Positions 14,526 to 23,810 of a DNA stretch of 33,043 bases are shown here, piece after piece; positions within the stretch are counted from its first letter, which is position 1; every line of letters begins with the position of its first letter. A program made the translations under genes and the position numbers. Below the pieces are notes generated by a model, which was not told the origin of the DNA, searched no databases, and was given only the letters and a program-made list of their open reading frames with translations. The stretch spans positions 1 through 33,043 of the forward strand of contig JAUNXN010000006.1 in the NCBI GenBank assembly GCA_030539795.1, given 5' to 3'. The DNA is from Methanobrevibacter sp. Its GTDB lineage: Archaea; Methanobacteriota; Methanobacteria; Methanobacteriales; Methanobacteriaceae.

Positions 14526-17421
14526 TAACAACAGCTGATTTTTTGACAGTATCCTTCAGGTAAGTTGCCTGATATTTGACTGTTTTGCCTACTTTGAGCT
14601 TTTTGAGGACTGACTTTTTGACTGTAACCTTTGCAATACCTTTCTTGTTGGTTTTAGCCTTGTAGGTTTTGCCGTTGAACTTGAACTTAATCCATTTGCC
14701 CTTGAGGTATTTTCCATTGACTTTCTTGAGGGTTGCAGTCAGTACAAGCTTTTTGGCTGACTTTTTAACCTTGACTGTCTTGACTGTTAAAATCCGCTTT
14801 ACAGTAAGCTTTTTGGAAACCTTGGCATTCTTATAGGTTGCTGTAACGGTGTATTTTCCGGGAGTTATTGTGTTTGGGATCTTGAATTTCACAACTCCAT
14901 TTTTATTGGTTTTAGCCGTGAAGGTCTTTTCGCCTATCTTGATTTTTACCGCCTGGTTTTTGCCGGCAAGCTTGCCGTAAATATCATAGACTTTCAAGCT
15001 GATGGTTATTGAAGTACCATACTGCATTGAAATGGCCTTAAGGCCTGTCAATTTGGCGTAGAAATCAACTTCTATTGGATAGAACTCATCGAAGATTCCG
15101 ACATTGCTGTAGATGACCGGCTGCAGATTCAAATAGAATGATCCGTAATCCCTGTAGTGGGATTTCATGAGGAATTTGCCAAGGGATGTATTTAATGCGG
15201 CATCGACTAATGCCTTGTCAATTGATATCACCTTATTTTGATTCAAATCAAATTCTGCAACTGGCAATCTATAACCTTTTCCTTCGCCAATGTAGAACAC
15301 CAGTGTAGCGTTATAGCAGTCATCCAGCTTAAATTGCTTGGTCTGGCCATAGCTCATTTCACTTGGGTAATCGGTTGGAGGCTGTATGCATATATCTCTG
15401 CCGTCACCTTCAACCTCATAGTCATCGCCTGTGTAATATGCATTGAATGAGTATACTCCCAGAGGCAGCTGAACGCTTGCCTTGCCGTCTTTAAGGGCAA
15501 CACTTTTAAATACGTTGTAACTTCCTTTGCCGAGATATTTGATTTCAACCGTCAAGTTGCCTGAAGCATCGCTAGGCAAGTTCAGATATACTTTATTTCC
15601 TGTCGAATAATCCTGCAGATACATAACCTGTGATTGGACAGTTATGCTTTGGTTGATTGAATTTGAAGAATATCTTGAATCACCGGGATATGAAACGACA
15701 ATGCTGTGATTTCCCGGTTTTAAATCATCAATCCTTACTTCAAAGACATTAATGTTTTCATAGTCAAAGACATACTCCCATCTTTCTGTATCCTGGCTGA
15801 TTTTGGTGTAGCCATAATCCTTTCCGTCGATTGTGACGCTTGCATTGCTTTTGATGTCGCCAGGCATTGAAAATGCAAAGCAGTTGTCTTCGCCATAAAT
15901 CTCATGCTCTCCAAGAAAACCTATATCGATTGGGCATGTCAGAGTATAATTAAAGGATTCATAAAATGAAGCTTTGCCGGCATTGTCCTTGAATTCGACC
16001 TCAACGATATTGTTTTCTTCTGTTTTCAATCCACTAAGTGCAATTTCATAGCTTTCGGCACACAATGACGCATATGATGCATATGTTGCCTTTACTTTTT
16101 TGGTGGATATGGTCTTTCCATTGACTTTGACTGTTAAAACGCCGGATACGTCACTCAACAAATCCACATGTACCATGCCGTCTTCACAATAACACGCATA
16201 ATGGGACAGCTTGAAAATGAAAGTTTCATTTGCAGGCTTGAAATTCTCATCCCCTCCGTAGCACACCTTGACGCTGTAGTTTCCAGGTCCTGAATAATCC
16301 CGCCAAAGCATTTCCTCATCGATTAGATAGTCGAATGCCCCTTGGAGGGTGTCTATGAGCTTATCGTTCAGGTAGATGCTTGTGTTGCCGGCAGGTTGGT
16401 AATCTTCAATATAGCTGTAAACATAAATGTCTATTCCCGGACCGCTGTCGCCGTCGCTGTCATCCCAGGTCCATGGATAAATGTACTCCAAAGAATAGAC
16501 GTTGATGACTAAACCTTTTACTTCAAAGCTTACGTCCCATGTTTCATTTCCATAAGTGATGTTGAGGGAATAAAACCCTTCGCTTTGGGCGGGAATCTTA
16601 ACTGTGGCGGTGCCCTTCGTTAGCTTGAATGTGCCGTTTACAAGGCCGGACAATATCATGTCCCCATCAGAGCCGTCATGTGAATTGAATGTCAAGTTAT
16701 AGGTCTTGCCAGCCAACAATATTGGTGGAATGATTATTTCCGGATTGCTTGATTCCAGAGAACCTTTTTTTATTGAATCCTTTCGGTTCCCGTTGAAATA
16801 TTGGATTTCATATGTGCTGAAATGCCCTTCATATTCAAAGGAAATAAAATCCGAACCATCATATTTTTGACTAATGACTGCTTTATTGTCCAGCAAAACC
16901 CTAATATCACCTGCAATGCCGTCGTCAAGAGTGACAGAACCGCTGACATAGTTATGCCCCATTCTATCGCAATACTGATCGATGTAGGCATGGATGAATG
17001 AATTTTCAATTGAGCCTGTTTTTATGAACCCCATATAATTATTGTCGCCTGAATAATTGATTAGGACGTTGTGGATTCCATAATCGAGCTTCAAATCCTG
17101 GACGAATATTCCATTGCCTCCGACTGAAACCTTCTGGTTGTACCTTTCGACATCATCAACGGAAATGCTGATGTTTCCTCCGGCATCGAGAGGCATCCTC
17201 TCAACACTTATGACTGACAATTCATCGGAAGGATACTCCTGAGGGATATAGACTTCATAGTCCTCATCTTCAACCAGATCATGAAGATTAGCTTCATCAA
17301 CCTCAATGGAAGCTGATTCGTTTCCTAAAATCGCATCTGTAGTGTCTTGTGCACTGACTGCGCCTAAAAGGAGAACGGCTAAAATAAATATTGATATAAT
17401 AAATAGCTTTTTTGGATTCAT
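14518..17421 (-). CDS. Adhesin-like protein ALP3, Ig-like repeats, basic tail
   Basis: A 967-residue exported protein. The signal peptide is residues 1-24 (FIISIFILAVLLLGAVSA, cleavage before QDTTD). The first ~130 mature residues run parallel to ALP2 (RMPLDAGGNISISVDDVERY, then a VSVGGN turn). Ig-like units follow, with P-G-N-Y-S-V-K-V-C-Y-G-G-D-E-N-F, P-G-N-H-S-I-V-V-S-Y-P-G-D-S-R-Y and Y-Y-T-G-D-D-Y-E-V-E. A penultimate domain from about residue 785 (AISMQYGTSITISLKVYDIYG) ends KKLTVK, and the lysine-rich terminal domain is about 880-967. An AGGGG ribosome-binding site lies 4 bases before the ATG. A cysteine cluster near the middle (HYACYCEDG) is unusual for these proteins and could be a disulphide or metal site. 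Cell-surface adhesion is inferred. Confidence 0.85.
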   Translation of the reverse strand: MNPKKLFIISIFILAVLLLGAVSAQDTTDAILGNESASIEVDEANLHDLVEDEDYEVYIPQEYPSDELSVISVERMPLDAGGNISISVDDVERYNQKVSVGGNGIFVQDLKLDYGIHNVLINYSGDNNYMGFIKTGSIENSFIHAYIDQYCDRMGHNYVSGSVTLDDGIAGDIRVLLDNKAVISQKYDGSDFISFEYEGHFSTYEIQYFNGNRKDSIKKGSLESSNPEIIIPPILLAGKTYNLTFNSHDGSDGDMILSGLVNGTFKLTKGTATVKIPAQSEGFYSLNITYGNETWDVSFEVKGLVINVYSLEYIYPWTWDDSDGDSGPGIDIYVYSYIEDYQPAGNTSIYLNDKLIDTLQGAFDYLIDEEMLWRDYSGPGNYSVKVCYGGDENFKPANETFIFKLSHYACYCEDGMVHVDLLSDVSGVLTVKVNGKTISTKKVKATYASYASLCAESYEIALSGLKTEENNIVEVEFKDNAGKASFYESFNYTLTCPIDIGFLGEHEIYGEDNCFAFSMPGDIKSNASVTIDGKDYGYTKISQDTERWEYVFDYENINVFEVRIDDLKPGNHSIVVSYPGDSRYSSNSINQSITVQSQVMYLQDYSTGNKVYLNLPSDASGNLTVEIKYLGKGSYNVFKSVALKDGKASVQLPLGVYSFNAYYTGDDYEVEGDGRDICIQPPTDYPSEMSYGQTKQFKLDDCYNATLVFYIGEGKGYRLPVAEFDLNQNKVISIDKALVDAALNTSLGKFLMKSHYRDYGSFYLNLQPVIYSNVGIFDEFYPIEVDFYAKLTGLKAISMQYGTSITISLKVYDIYGKLAGKNQAVKIKIGEKTFTAKTNKNGVVKFKIPNTITPGKYTVTATYKNAKVSKKLTVKRILTVKTVKVKKSAKKLVLTATLKKVNGKYLKGKWIKFKFNGKTYKAKTNKKGIAKVTVKKSVLKKLKVGKTVKYQATYLKDTVKKSAVVKK

Positions 17422-17425
17422 AATA

Positions 17426-17460
17426 CCCCTGATATTACTATGTAAAAAATAGTATATAAT
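17426..17460 (-). promoter_or_regulatory. Promoter, RBS and inverted repeat upstream of ALP3
   Basis: The minus strand shows TATA-like ATTATATACT (complement of 17451-17460) and AGGGG (17426-17430) before the ATG at 17421. Between them lies an inverted repeat, ACTAT (17437-17441) and ATAGT (17449-17453), overlapping the TATA edge, where a repressor could act. Confidence 0.45.
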
Positions 17461-17483
17461 ATTCTATTATAAAAAAATAAGAG

Positions 17484-17510
17484 AAAAATAGAGATTTAAA
17501 CCCTATTTTT
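17484..17510 (-). terminator. Hairpin terminator of ALP4
   Basis: AAAAATAG (17484-17491) pairs with CTATTTTT (17503-17510), covering the stop codon. A run of seven T follows on the minus strand (complement of 17471-17477). Confidence 0.65.
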
Positions 17511-19749
17511 TAACAATAGCTGATTTTTTGACAGTGTCCTTCAGGTAGGTTGCCTGATATTTGACTGTTTTACCGACCTTGAGCTTTTTGAGGACTGTTT
17601 TCTTGATTGTAACCTTTGCAATTCCGTACTTGCTGGTTTTTACCTTTTTGATGAATTTGCCGTTGAAGTAGAATTTTACGTATTTGTATTTGATTGGTGT
17701 TTTTCCTTTCTTAAGGGTTGCTTTAAGTACCAAGCTTTTTGCTGATTTCTTAACAGTTACTGTTTTGAGTGTCACGGCATGCTTTACTGTCAGTTTTCTT
17801 GTGATTTGGACCTTGCCGTATTTGGCTGAAATCTTATAGCTTCCGGGAGCCTTGCCGATTTTAAGAGTTGCATATCCGTACTTGTTGGTTTTGACCTTTT
17901 TGACGTATTTTCCGTTTATGTAGAAGTAGACATACTTGCTTTTGACGACTTTACCATTATAGTCTGTTACCTTGACCTTAAATCCTGTTGCGCTTCCGTA
18001 ATATTTGGTCAAATCATTTGCAGCAAGTTTGGAATTTCTGACTGTCATGTCAACAACTCCATGGTAGAACCAGTCGGTACCGTTGAAATATTTTGGGAAA
18101 ACCGTATATTTACCCTCATTGAGGACGGTCAATGGAATTGAAGCCTTTTTGTCCTTGAATTTTGCAGTTAAAACATATTTGTCCTTATTGTTATAGATTT
18201 CAACTACAAATTTCCCTGAAGGGTCATCGTAAGGCAGAGTCATGTAAATTGCGCCATTGCCGTTTACTACATTTTTAGGAACGTGGAATACGGGATCAAT
18301 GAAGAGCACTTCAGAAACATTGAACGGATTGTCTTCATCATCATATATGAAGCGTACGTCATATATTCCCACTTTCAAGGTGGAAGGTATTGTGACGTTG
18401 GCTGTTCCGTTTGTGAACTGGCCGATGACCTTTTCACTTCCAAAGTCAACTGTGAAGTTTCCGTTGGCATTCGGGAAGTTCACTGTGAAGTTTCCGGTTT
18501 CGCCGACATCCAATGAACCTGGGCCTTTGATGTCCACATAGACATATACCCTTCCTGTGTAGGTGTAGCTATAGTCTCCTGTGATTTCAACTCGAACCTT
18601 GTGTCCTCCGACCTTCAATCCTGTGATGTCCATGGAGGCCCAGTAATATGTTTCGTAATATGCCTTTGCAAATGATTTTGAGCCATAGATCTTTCCGTCG
18701 ACATAGACTGACATGTTGCACTCTGAAGCAGGCATCTTTGAATCTATGGTAATCTTTTCATCGGTTATGTAGTCATCACTGAAGGTGAGATATGGATAAA
18801 CCCTTATTTTTGCGCTTGAATAGCATGGCGCGAACTTATCATCACCATCATAGGAAACGACAATGGTATGATTGCCCAAGCCTATATTTGATATGTCTGC
18901 AGAATAGTAGATTGACCAGCTTTTGGTGAAATTGCATGGCTCATTGTCGATTTTCACGTTCATTTTGTCAGGATCGAATTTGTCCGGAACTAGGAAGCTG
19001 TATGATTTGTCATTGCCGTATTTGACATCTCTATCCCACAAGTAGAAATATGTGGTATTGACAATGAATGTCTCGTTGTAGATGACTCCCTTTGCAGTCG
19101 TATAAGTCACTTTGATGATATGGGGATTACCGAAGGCCGATAGGTCATTCAGCGAATAGGTCTTAGAGAAACTGGACACCTTGGTGTATGTGTAGGTCTT
19201 ATCGTCGATTGCAACGACCAGTTTGCCTGCATCGGCCGAATTCACGCGAACGCTCATGTCATTGTAGGAAATCTCATCATCAATGATTGGATTTGGGACA
19301 TTAACGACAATGTCTGAGATGTAGAATGTGAAGTTCCTGTCGGCGTCCTTAAACTCGGTGGCCTTGGTGACTTTGACATTGAGGATATGCTCTCCCAAAG
19401 CCAATCCATTTGTAGGAACCCTAAAGACCTCATCCACCTCATCTGAACCGTCATAAACGACTGTCTTTTCGTTGCCGTCGATGCTGACGTCGATTTTACC
19501 GTCAGTAATGGTCTTGATAAAATAGATTGGCTCGTCCTTTAAAATCGTATCCTCGCCATAGCGGAGATTCATCTCGATTTCGGAAGGCCAGTCATCCCCT
19601 TCAAGGGAATGCGGAATCACTTCGGCTGAATTGTCATCATTATCTGTTGGAATTGCATCGTCCGTTGCATTGTCCTCTGCACAAACGGATTCGATTGTTA
19701 AAATAGCCAGCAAGAAAATACCCACCAGCATTATCTTTTTGAATTTCAT
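17503..19749 (-). CDS. Adhesin-like protein ALP4, Ig-like repeats, basic tail
   Basis: A 748-residue exported protein. The start at 19749 is chosen because AAGGCG lies 5 bases upstream and the protein then begins MKFKKIMLVGIFLLAILTIE, a normal signal peptide (cleavage after residue 24, SVCA); an upstream in-frame start at 19827 would bury the signal. Ig-like units carry LGEHILNVKVT, LGNHTIVVSYDGDDKFA and VGGHKVRVEITGDYSY. The penultimate domain begins near LTKYYGSATGFKVKV and ends RKLTVK. The terminal domain (~663-748) differs from the other ALPs in having FYFNGKFIKKVKTSKYG where they have FKFNGKTYKAKT, so it is the most divergent tail of the array. Surface location is inferred; ligand unknown. 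Confidence 0.85.
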   Translation of the reverse strand: MKFKKIMLVGIFLLAILTIESVCAEDNATDDAIPTDNDDNSAEVIPHSLEGDDWPSEIEMNLRYGEDTILKDEPIYFIKTITDGKIDVSIDGNEKTVVYDGSDEVDEVFRVPTNGLALGEHILNVKVTKATEFKDADRNFTFYISDIVVNVPNPIIDDEISYNDMSVRVNSADAGKLVVAIDDKTYTYTKVSSFSKTYSLNDLSAFGNPHIIKVTYTTAKGVIYNETFIVNTTYFYLWDRDVKYGNDKSYSFLVPDKFDPDKMNVKIDNEPCNFTKSWSIYYSADISNIGLGNHTIVVSYDGDDKFAPCYSSAKIRVYPYLTFSDDYITDEKITIDSKMPASECNMSVYVDGKIYGSKSFAKAYYETYYWASMDITGLKVGGHKVRVEITGDYSYTYTGRVYVYVDIKGPGSLDVGETGNFTVNFPNANGNFTVDFGSEKVIGQFTNGTANVTIPSTLKVGIYDVRFIYDDEDNPFNVSEVLFIDPVFHVPKNVVNGNGAIYMTLPYDDPSGKFVVEIYNNKDKYVLTAKFKDKKASIPLTVLNEGKYTVFPKYFNGTDWFYHGVVDMTVRNSKLAANDLTKYYGSATGFKVKVTDYNGKVVKSKYVYFYINGKYVKKVKTNKYGYATLKIGKAPGSYKISAKYGKVQITRKLTVKHAVTLKTVTVKKSAKSLVLKATLKKGKTPIKYKYVKFYFNGKFIKKVKTSKYGIAKVTIKKTVLKKLKVGKTVKYQATYLKDTVKKSAIVKK

Positions 19750-19754
19750 ATTTT

Positions 19755-19800
19755 CGCCTTTTTTATTATACTTAATATTATAATAAAAATTAGATATAAA
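19755..19800 (-). promoter_or_regulatory. Promoter and RBS of ALP4
   Basis: The minus strand has AAGGCG (19755-19760) 5 bases before the ATG, and TATA-like stretches at 19775-19784 (TATTATAATA) and 19791-19800 (TTTATATCTA). Which one is used cannot be told. Confidence 0.4.
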
Positions 19801-19846
19801 TGTAATCACTTGGCAAAAATAGAACATATTTTAAAAAAAAATAAGA

Positions 19847-19871
19847 AAAATAGAGCTTTTGACTCTATTTT
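19847..19871 (-). terminator. Hairpin terminator of ALP5
   Basis: AAAATAGAG (19847-19855) pairs with CTCTATTTT (19863-19871), covering the stop codon. A run of nine T follows on the minus strand (complement of 19833-19841). Confidence 0.7.
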
Positions 19872-22800
19872 TTAACTTTTGCTGATTTTTTTACTGTATC
19901 CTTCAAGTATGTCGCCTGATATTTGACTGTTTTTCCAACCTTGAGCTTTTTCAAAGCGGACTTTTTGATGGTTACCTTTGCAACACCATTCTTGTTGGTC
20001 TTTGCCTTGTAGGTTTTGCCTTTGAACTTGAATTTGACGGTTTTGCCTTTTAAAGCCTTCTTGCCTTTCTTGAGGGTTGCGGTCAGAACCAGCTTTTTGG
20101 CGGACTTTTTGACTTTAACTGTCTTTAAGCTCAGCAGGTGCTTTACTGTCAGTTTTTTGGTTACGACACCGCCTTTGTAGGCTACTTTAACTTTATAGGT
20201 TCCAGGAATCTTTGAAAGCTTTATGGTCGCATATCCTTTGCTGTTTGTTTTGACTGATTTTACCTTTTTGCCGTTAACATAGAAGGTTACTGCCCCTCCT
20301 TTGACTATTTTGCCGTAGCTGTCAACCACTTTTACCTTGAAGGTTGCCTTTGCGGTGTAGTATACGCTTACGGCCTTCATGGTAAGTGTTGGAGCCTTAA
20401 GGGCTGTTACGTTGAATTCAATCCAGTCATCATTGTATCTGTCATCGCCTGAGTAGTGGGCTGAAAGGATGTTTTCACCGGCTTTTGGAACGAAGGCCTT
20501 GGCTGTTGCCTTTCCGTTCTTGACTGTTCCGGTCTTTCCGTCCTCAAATGTGATTGTGCCTGTTGCATCGCTTGGAAGTGTGAAGGCAACGTCGATGTAG
20601 TTGTTGGCTATGATTTCCTTTTGAGGAGTTCCTGTGATGTTTGCGTCATATTTTTTGACCAAGATATAATACTCGCCATAGTCTTCAGGAAATGATCCGT
20701 ATTTGGAATCGCCGGTGTATGAAATGTAGAGATATGAATCCTCATTTTCCAGATTGGAGTATTTTGCAAATCCTATTCCGTTCTTGAAGGTCACATCCAA
20801 TTCCTTATCATTGGCTTTAATGGTTAAAACACCTTTGGCATCGCTTGGAAGCTCGACAGTGACATTTCCTTCCTGATCCACATAGATTTCATCACAATAG
20901 GTGACTTTTGGCTGGATTAACAGGTACTGGGACATGTCATCTACAGGATAATCATCACCGATATATGAAGCTTCCACCTTATACTGGCCCAATTTCAAAT
21001 CATCAAGGGCAATGACTGCCTTGCCTGAACTGAGCTTTTTGGTGACCTCCTTGATAGGATTTGAATCATCATCATAGGCATATACAGTTACCTTTAATGA
21101 ACCTTTGGCATCAGCAGGCAGATTCAGATATATCTTATTTTGATCGACTATGTCTTGCCTGTAAGGCAACTGGATGGCCGGAAATACTGTAAATTCCTCA
21201 TTGAATTCGCTTGCAGGGTATTTATCATCACCCATTGTTTTGACTGTGATATTATGGTCTCCCAATGCCACGTCTTTTATTGTGAATTTGACTTGGCTGT
21301 TGTTGATCTGGCCGCTGAAGCATTCTTTGCCGTCCAGCTCTGCAACGACATTACCTGTGACATTTACTGTAAACTCTACTGAAACGTTGATGTCTTCACC
21401 ACAAACAACATCACTTATACCATCATTAATATTAATAAAGGCATTATATACAATATTGACCTTAAGGTCTTTAGTGAAGCTCTTATAGGTCTTATCTCCA
21501 GTGTAGACTAGTTTTGCATCGTATTGGCCGCAGTCCATACCGCTTAAATCAAAGATGTAAAAGTTGTATTCCGAATCATATTTTTTGGCATTGATTTTCT
21601 TGCCGTCAATTTCAAGAACGGCACTTCCCTGGGCATCCATAACCGTATTCATAATAAACATTGCATAGTCATCATATAGGATTACCTTATCCGTAAGGTC
21701 TATTTTATAATAATCTATTCTAAAGGTAGTGGAATATGATGATGGAAGATAATAATCGTCTCCGCTGTAGTCCACCTTGATTGTATGGTTTCCGATTTTA
21801 AAGTCGCTCATTACATCGGAGAAATAGAATTCGACAGTTGAGCTTTCATCAAGGAAGTATGTTTCCACATATTTGCCGTCGATGTAAACTGTTATGTTTC
21901 CACTAATATAATCCCCACAGGAGATGTATACGGTGTCCTCGCAGTTCTGTGAAAGAATGATTTCCGGAACATTGACTGTCATGGTTGAATTAGGGGCGCT
22001 GTCATGAACGCAGATTTCAACATCCCCTTCATATTCAGGATAGTTTCCCCCTTCATATCCGATGCGGAAACTGGTGAATTCACGAGCTTTTGTTGTTTTG
22101 AATGTTAGAGTTGCTTTGCCGTTTACAACCTTGGCCGTTTGTGTTGTTTTGGAATCTGTAATGAATATGGTTCCGTTTGCGTCATTAGGAAGGCTTACTG
22201 ACACCTTGAATCCATCCCTGACCCAAACGTCATCGCTGTAGTCGAAATTGGCAACAACATTGAAATAATACTCGAATGGCTGAACTGCATAGTCATCGCC
22301 AGTGTAGTTAATCAACGCTTCATGCTGGAACTTCATATCATAATTTGACATGTCGATGCTGACTGTGCCCTTTTCAAGACTGTAGAGTTTTGAAACTCCG
22401 TCAACGGTTACGTTGAGCTTGCCTTTTGCGTCTTCAGGAAGCCTGAATTCCATTCCTTTGCCGCTTTTGTATGGAACATCACAGTAGAAATCCAATAATT
22501 CTGTGACTGTGAACACGATTTCCTTTGTTCTGCTTGAGTATTTCTTGTCGGAATATGTGAAGGTGACTTTGTTTTCACCCATCTTCAGACCGTCGATTTT
22601 TACGTTGACATATCCGTCCTCATCTAGAGCATATGATTTTGTTTTTCCATTATAAGCCACTTTAACTTTATCTATTGCATCATAAGGCAAATAGATATCA
22701 ACATCAGCAACTGTCCCATAAGAAAGTTCAGTGTCGACTGCGGAAACTGAAAATCTGTAGTTCATGTTGAATGAACCTGATTTTGTAAAGCTTGGATATG

Positions 22801-23482
22801 TATCGCCGTCGTCGCTTTTGAATACGAGCTTATAATTGTGCTTGCCCAATTTGTCTGCAGCAACGCTGAATGAAGTGTAGCCGTCGACAGGCACTTCATC
22901 AAGCTCCTCGCCGTCAAGATAGTATTTTACGTATCCGCTCACATCCCCTGCGAAATCAATTCCAATTGTTTGGCCATAGTCAAGCTCGGTTGGAGCCTGA
23001 AAAGTATAATAGACATACTGGAAGTCAAAAGTCTTTGCAAAGTCCGCATAATGGGCATCATTGAAGAACCTTACGTTCAGTTTGTGGGATCCGAAGCTCA
23101 GGTCGTCAAAAATGAGTGAACTGGAAATCTCATTGTCATACTCACGGGCATAATCGTTGTAGACCTCCTTTCCGTCAACGCTTGCGGATATGTTTCCGTC
23201 ATAGGCATATTCGCCGGAAGGCATGTCCACTGAAAACTCGCCGTCATAGCCTTCCTCACCCTCAAGGACGGTTGTCGGAATATTGCTGTAGCCTACATTG
23301 GATGATATGTCCTCCTTTGCATTTCCATCACCGATAACGACCTCGCTGCCATCATCGGTGATCAATTCAACTGCATCGTCAGCGCCCAATGTCTGATTGA
23401 CATCCCCATTTGCGCTGACTGCACCGATTGCTAGAATAGCCAGCAGTAAAATGCCTACTATCATTAACTTTTTAAATTTCAT
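19865..23482 (-). CDS. Adhesin-like protein ALP5, largest ALP in the window
   Basis: A 1205-residue exported protein. The ATG at 23482 is chosen for its GAGGT site 5 bases upstream and the resulting signal peptide (MKFKKLMIVGILLLAILAIG, cleavage after AVSA, residue 24); the ATG at 23533 would add 17 residues before it. Roughly ten Ig-like units follow, many with D-A-K/N-G between strands (PSDAKGVLTIKAND, PSDATGTITFEDG, PNDANGTIFIT) and G-D-D/S-K/R-Y turns. The penultimate domain starts near VSVYYTAKATFKVKVV and ends KKLTVK. The terminal domain (~1120-1205) is nearly the same as in ALP7, and 119 bp of the coding DNA are identical (19896-20014 against 27218-27336). Very rich in Asp and Tyr before the tail. 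Probably a long, stiff surface fibre. Confidence 0.86.
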   Translation of the reverse strand: MKFKKLMIVGILLLAILAIGAVSANGDVNQTLGADDAVELITDDGSEVVIGDGNAKEDISSNVGYSNIPTTVLEGEEGYDGEFSVDMPSGEYAYDGNISASVDGKEVYNDYAREYDNEISSSLIFDDLSFGSHKLNVRFFNDAHYADFAKTFDFQYVYYTFQAPTELDYGQTIGIDFAGDVSGYVKYYLDGEELDEVPVDGYTSFSVAADKLGKHNYKLVFKSDDGDTYPSFTKSGSFNMNYRFSVSAVDTELSYGTVADVDIYLPYDAIDKVKVAYNGKTKSYALDEDGYVNVKIDGLKMGENKVTFTYSDKKYSSRTKEIVFTVTELLDFYCDVPYKSGKGMEFRLPEDAKGKLNVTVDGVSKLYSLEKGTVSIDMSNYDMKFQHEALINYTGDDYAVQPFEYYFNVVANFDYSDDVWVRDGFKVSVSLPNDANGTIFITDSKTTQTAKVVNGKATLTFKTTKAREFTSFRIGYEGGNYPEYEGDVEICVHDSAPNSTMTVNVPEIILSQNCEDTVYISCGDYISGNITVYIDGKYVETYFLDESSTVEFYFSDVMSDFKIGNHTIKVDYSGDDYYLPSSYSTTFRIDYYKIDLTDKVILYDDYAMFIMNTVMDAQGSAVLEIDGKKINAKKYDSEYNFYIFDLSGMDCGQYDAKLVYTGDKTYKSFTKDLKVNIVYNAFININDGISDVVCGEDINVSVEFTVNVTGNVVAELDGKECFSGQINNSQVKFTIKDVALGDHNITVKTMGDDKYPASEFNEEFTVFPAIQLPYRQDIVDQNKIYLNLPADAKGSLKVTVYAYDDDSNPIKEVTKKLSSGKAVIALDDLKLGQYKVEASYIGDDYPVDDMSQYLLIQPKVTYCDEIYVDQEGNVTVELPSDAKGVLTIKANDKELDVTFKNGIGFAKYSNLENEDSYLYISYTGDSKYGSFPEDYGEYYILVKKYDANITGTPQKEIIANNYIDVAFTLPSDATGTITFEDGKTGTVKNGKATAKAFVPKAGENILSAHYSGDDRYNDDWIEFNVTALKAPTLTMKAVSVYYTAKATFKVKVVDSYGKIVKGGAVTFYVNGKKVKSVKTNSKGYATIKLSKIPGTYKVKVAYKGGVVTKKLTVKHLLSLKTVKVKKSAKKLVLTATLKKGKKALKGKTVKFKFKGKTYKAKTNKNGVAKVTIKKSALKKLKVGKTVKYQATYLKDTVKKSAKVKK
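19896..20014. repeat. 119-bp block identical to 27218-27336 (ALP tail), copy 1
   Basis: Base-by-base reading shows the same 119 bases in the terminal-domain coding DNA of ALP5 and ALP7. It runs from GTATCCTTCAAGTATG to GCCTTGTAGGT. The other ALP tails differ at many third codon positions over the same stretch. Confidence 0.85.
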
Positions 23483-23487
23483 ATTAA

Positions 23488-23517
23488 ACCTCAAAATTTC
23501 GATATTACTTATAAAGG
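23488..23517 (-). promoter_or_regulatory. Promoter and RBS of ALP5
   Basis: The minus strand shows TATA-like CTTTATAAGT (complement of 23508-23517), then GAGGT (23488-23492) and the ATG at 23482. Confidence 0.5.
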
Positions 23518-23780
23518 TTTGTAAAAATTCCATTATTAAATGATATTATTAAATCAATAATATCCAATGAAAACAAGGCGAATTTGAGAGTTTAATCGGA
23601 TTTTGAGTAATCTGGGCGATTTTAATCTGGTCCAACAGTTTATCGGTTATCTTTTGATTGCGAAATTGTCGGAAAGTAGATTTTAAAAGCCATATGCAAT
23701 TTGAATTTCAAAACGGCAGTTAAGATGGCTTAAATCGCCATATTCCCAAAATAGAGTATTCTAAATTTAATAATATCTCA
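23518..23780. other. Non-coding divergent region between ALP5 and ALP6
   Basis: The two divergent start codons are 328 bases apart. No ORF with a ribosome-binding site was seen. The stretch contains a duplicated AATCTGG (23609-23615 and 23624-23630) and a short inverted repeat ATGGC/GCCAT near 23725-23741. Otherwise nothing definite: it is AT-rich and probably holds the regulatory sites for both genes. Confidence 0.4.
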
Positions 23781-23790
23781 TTATATATAA
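23781..23790 (+). promoter_or_regulatory. TATA box of ALP6, probably leaderless
   Basis: TTATATATAA centres about 26 bases before the ATG at 23811, which puts the expected transcription start at or next to the start codon. No ribosome-binding site precedes the ATG. Confidence 0.55.
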
Positions 23791-23810
23791 ATTTCAATAA
23801 AAATTATTTC

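Noticed and set aside
19749-19827. Longer N-terminus of ALP4 starting at 19827 (and of ALP5 at 23533)
   Set aside because: The extra residues would precede the signal peptide and cover the promoter; good ribosome-binding sites lie directly before the downstream ATGs.
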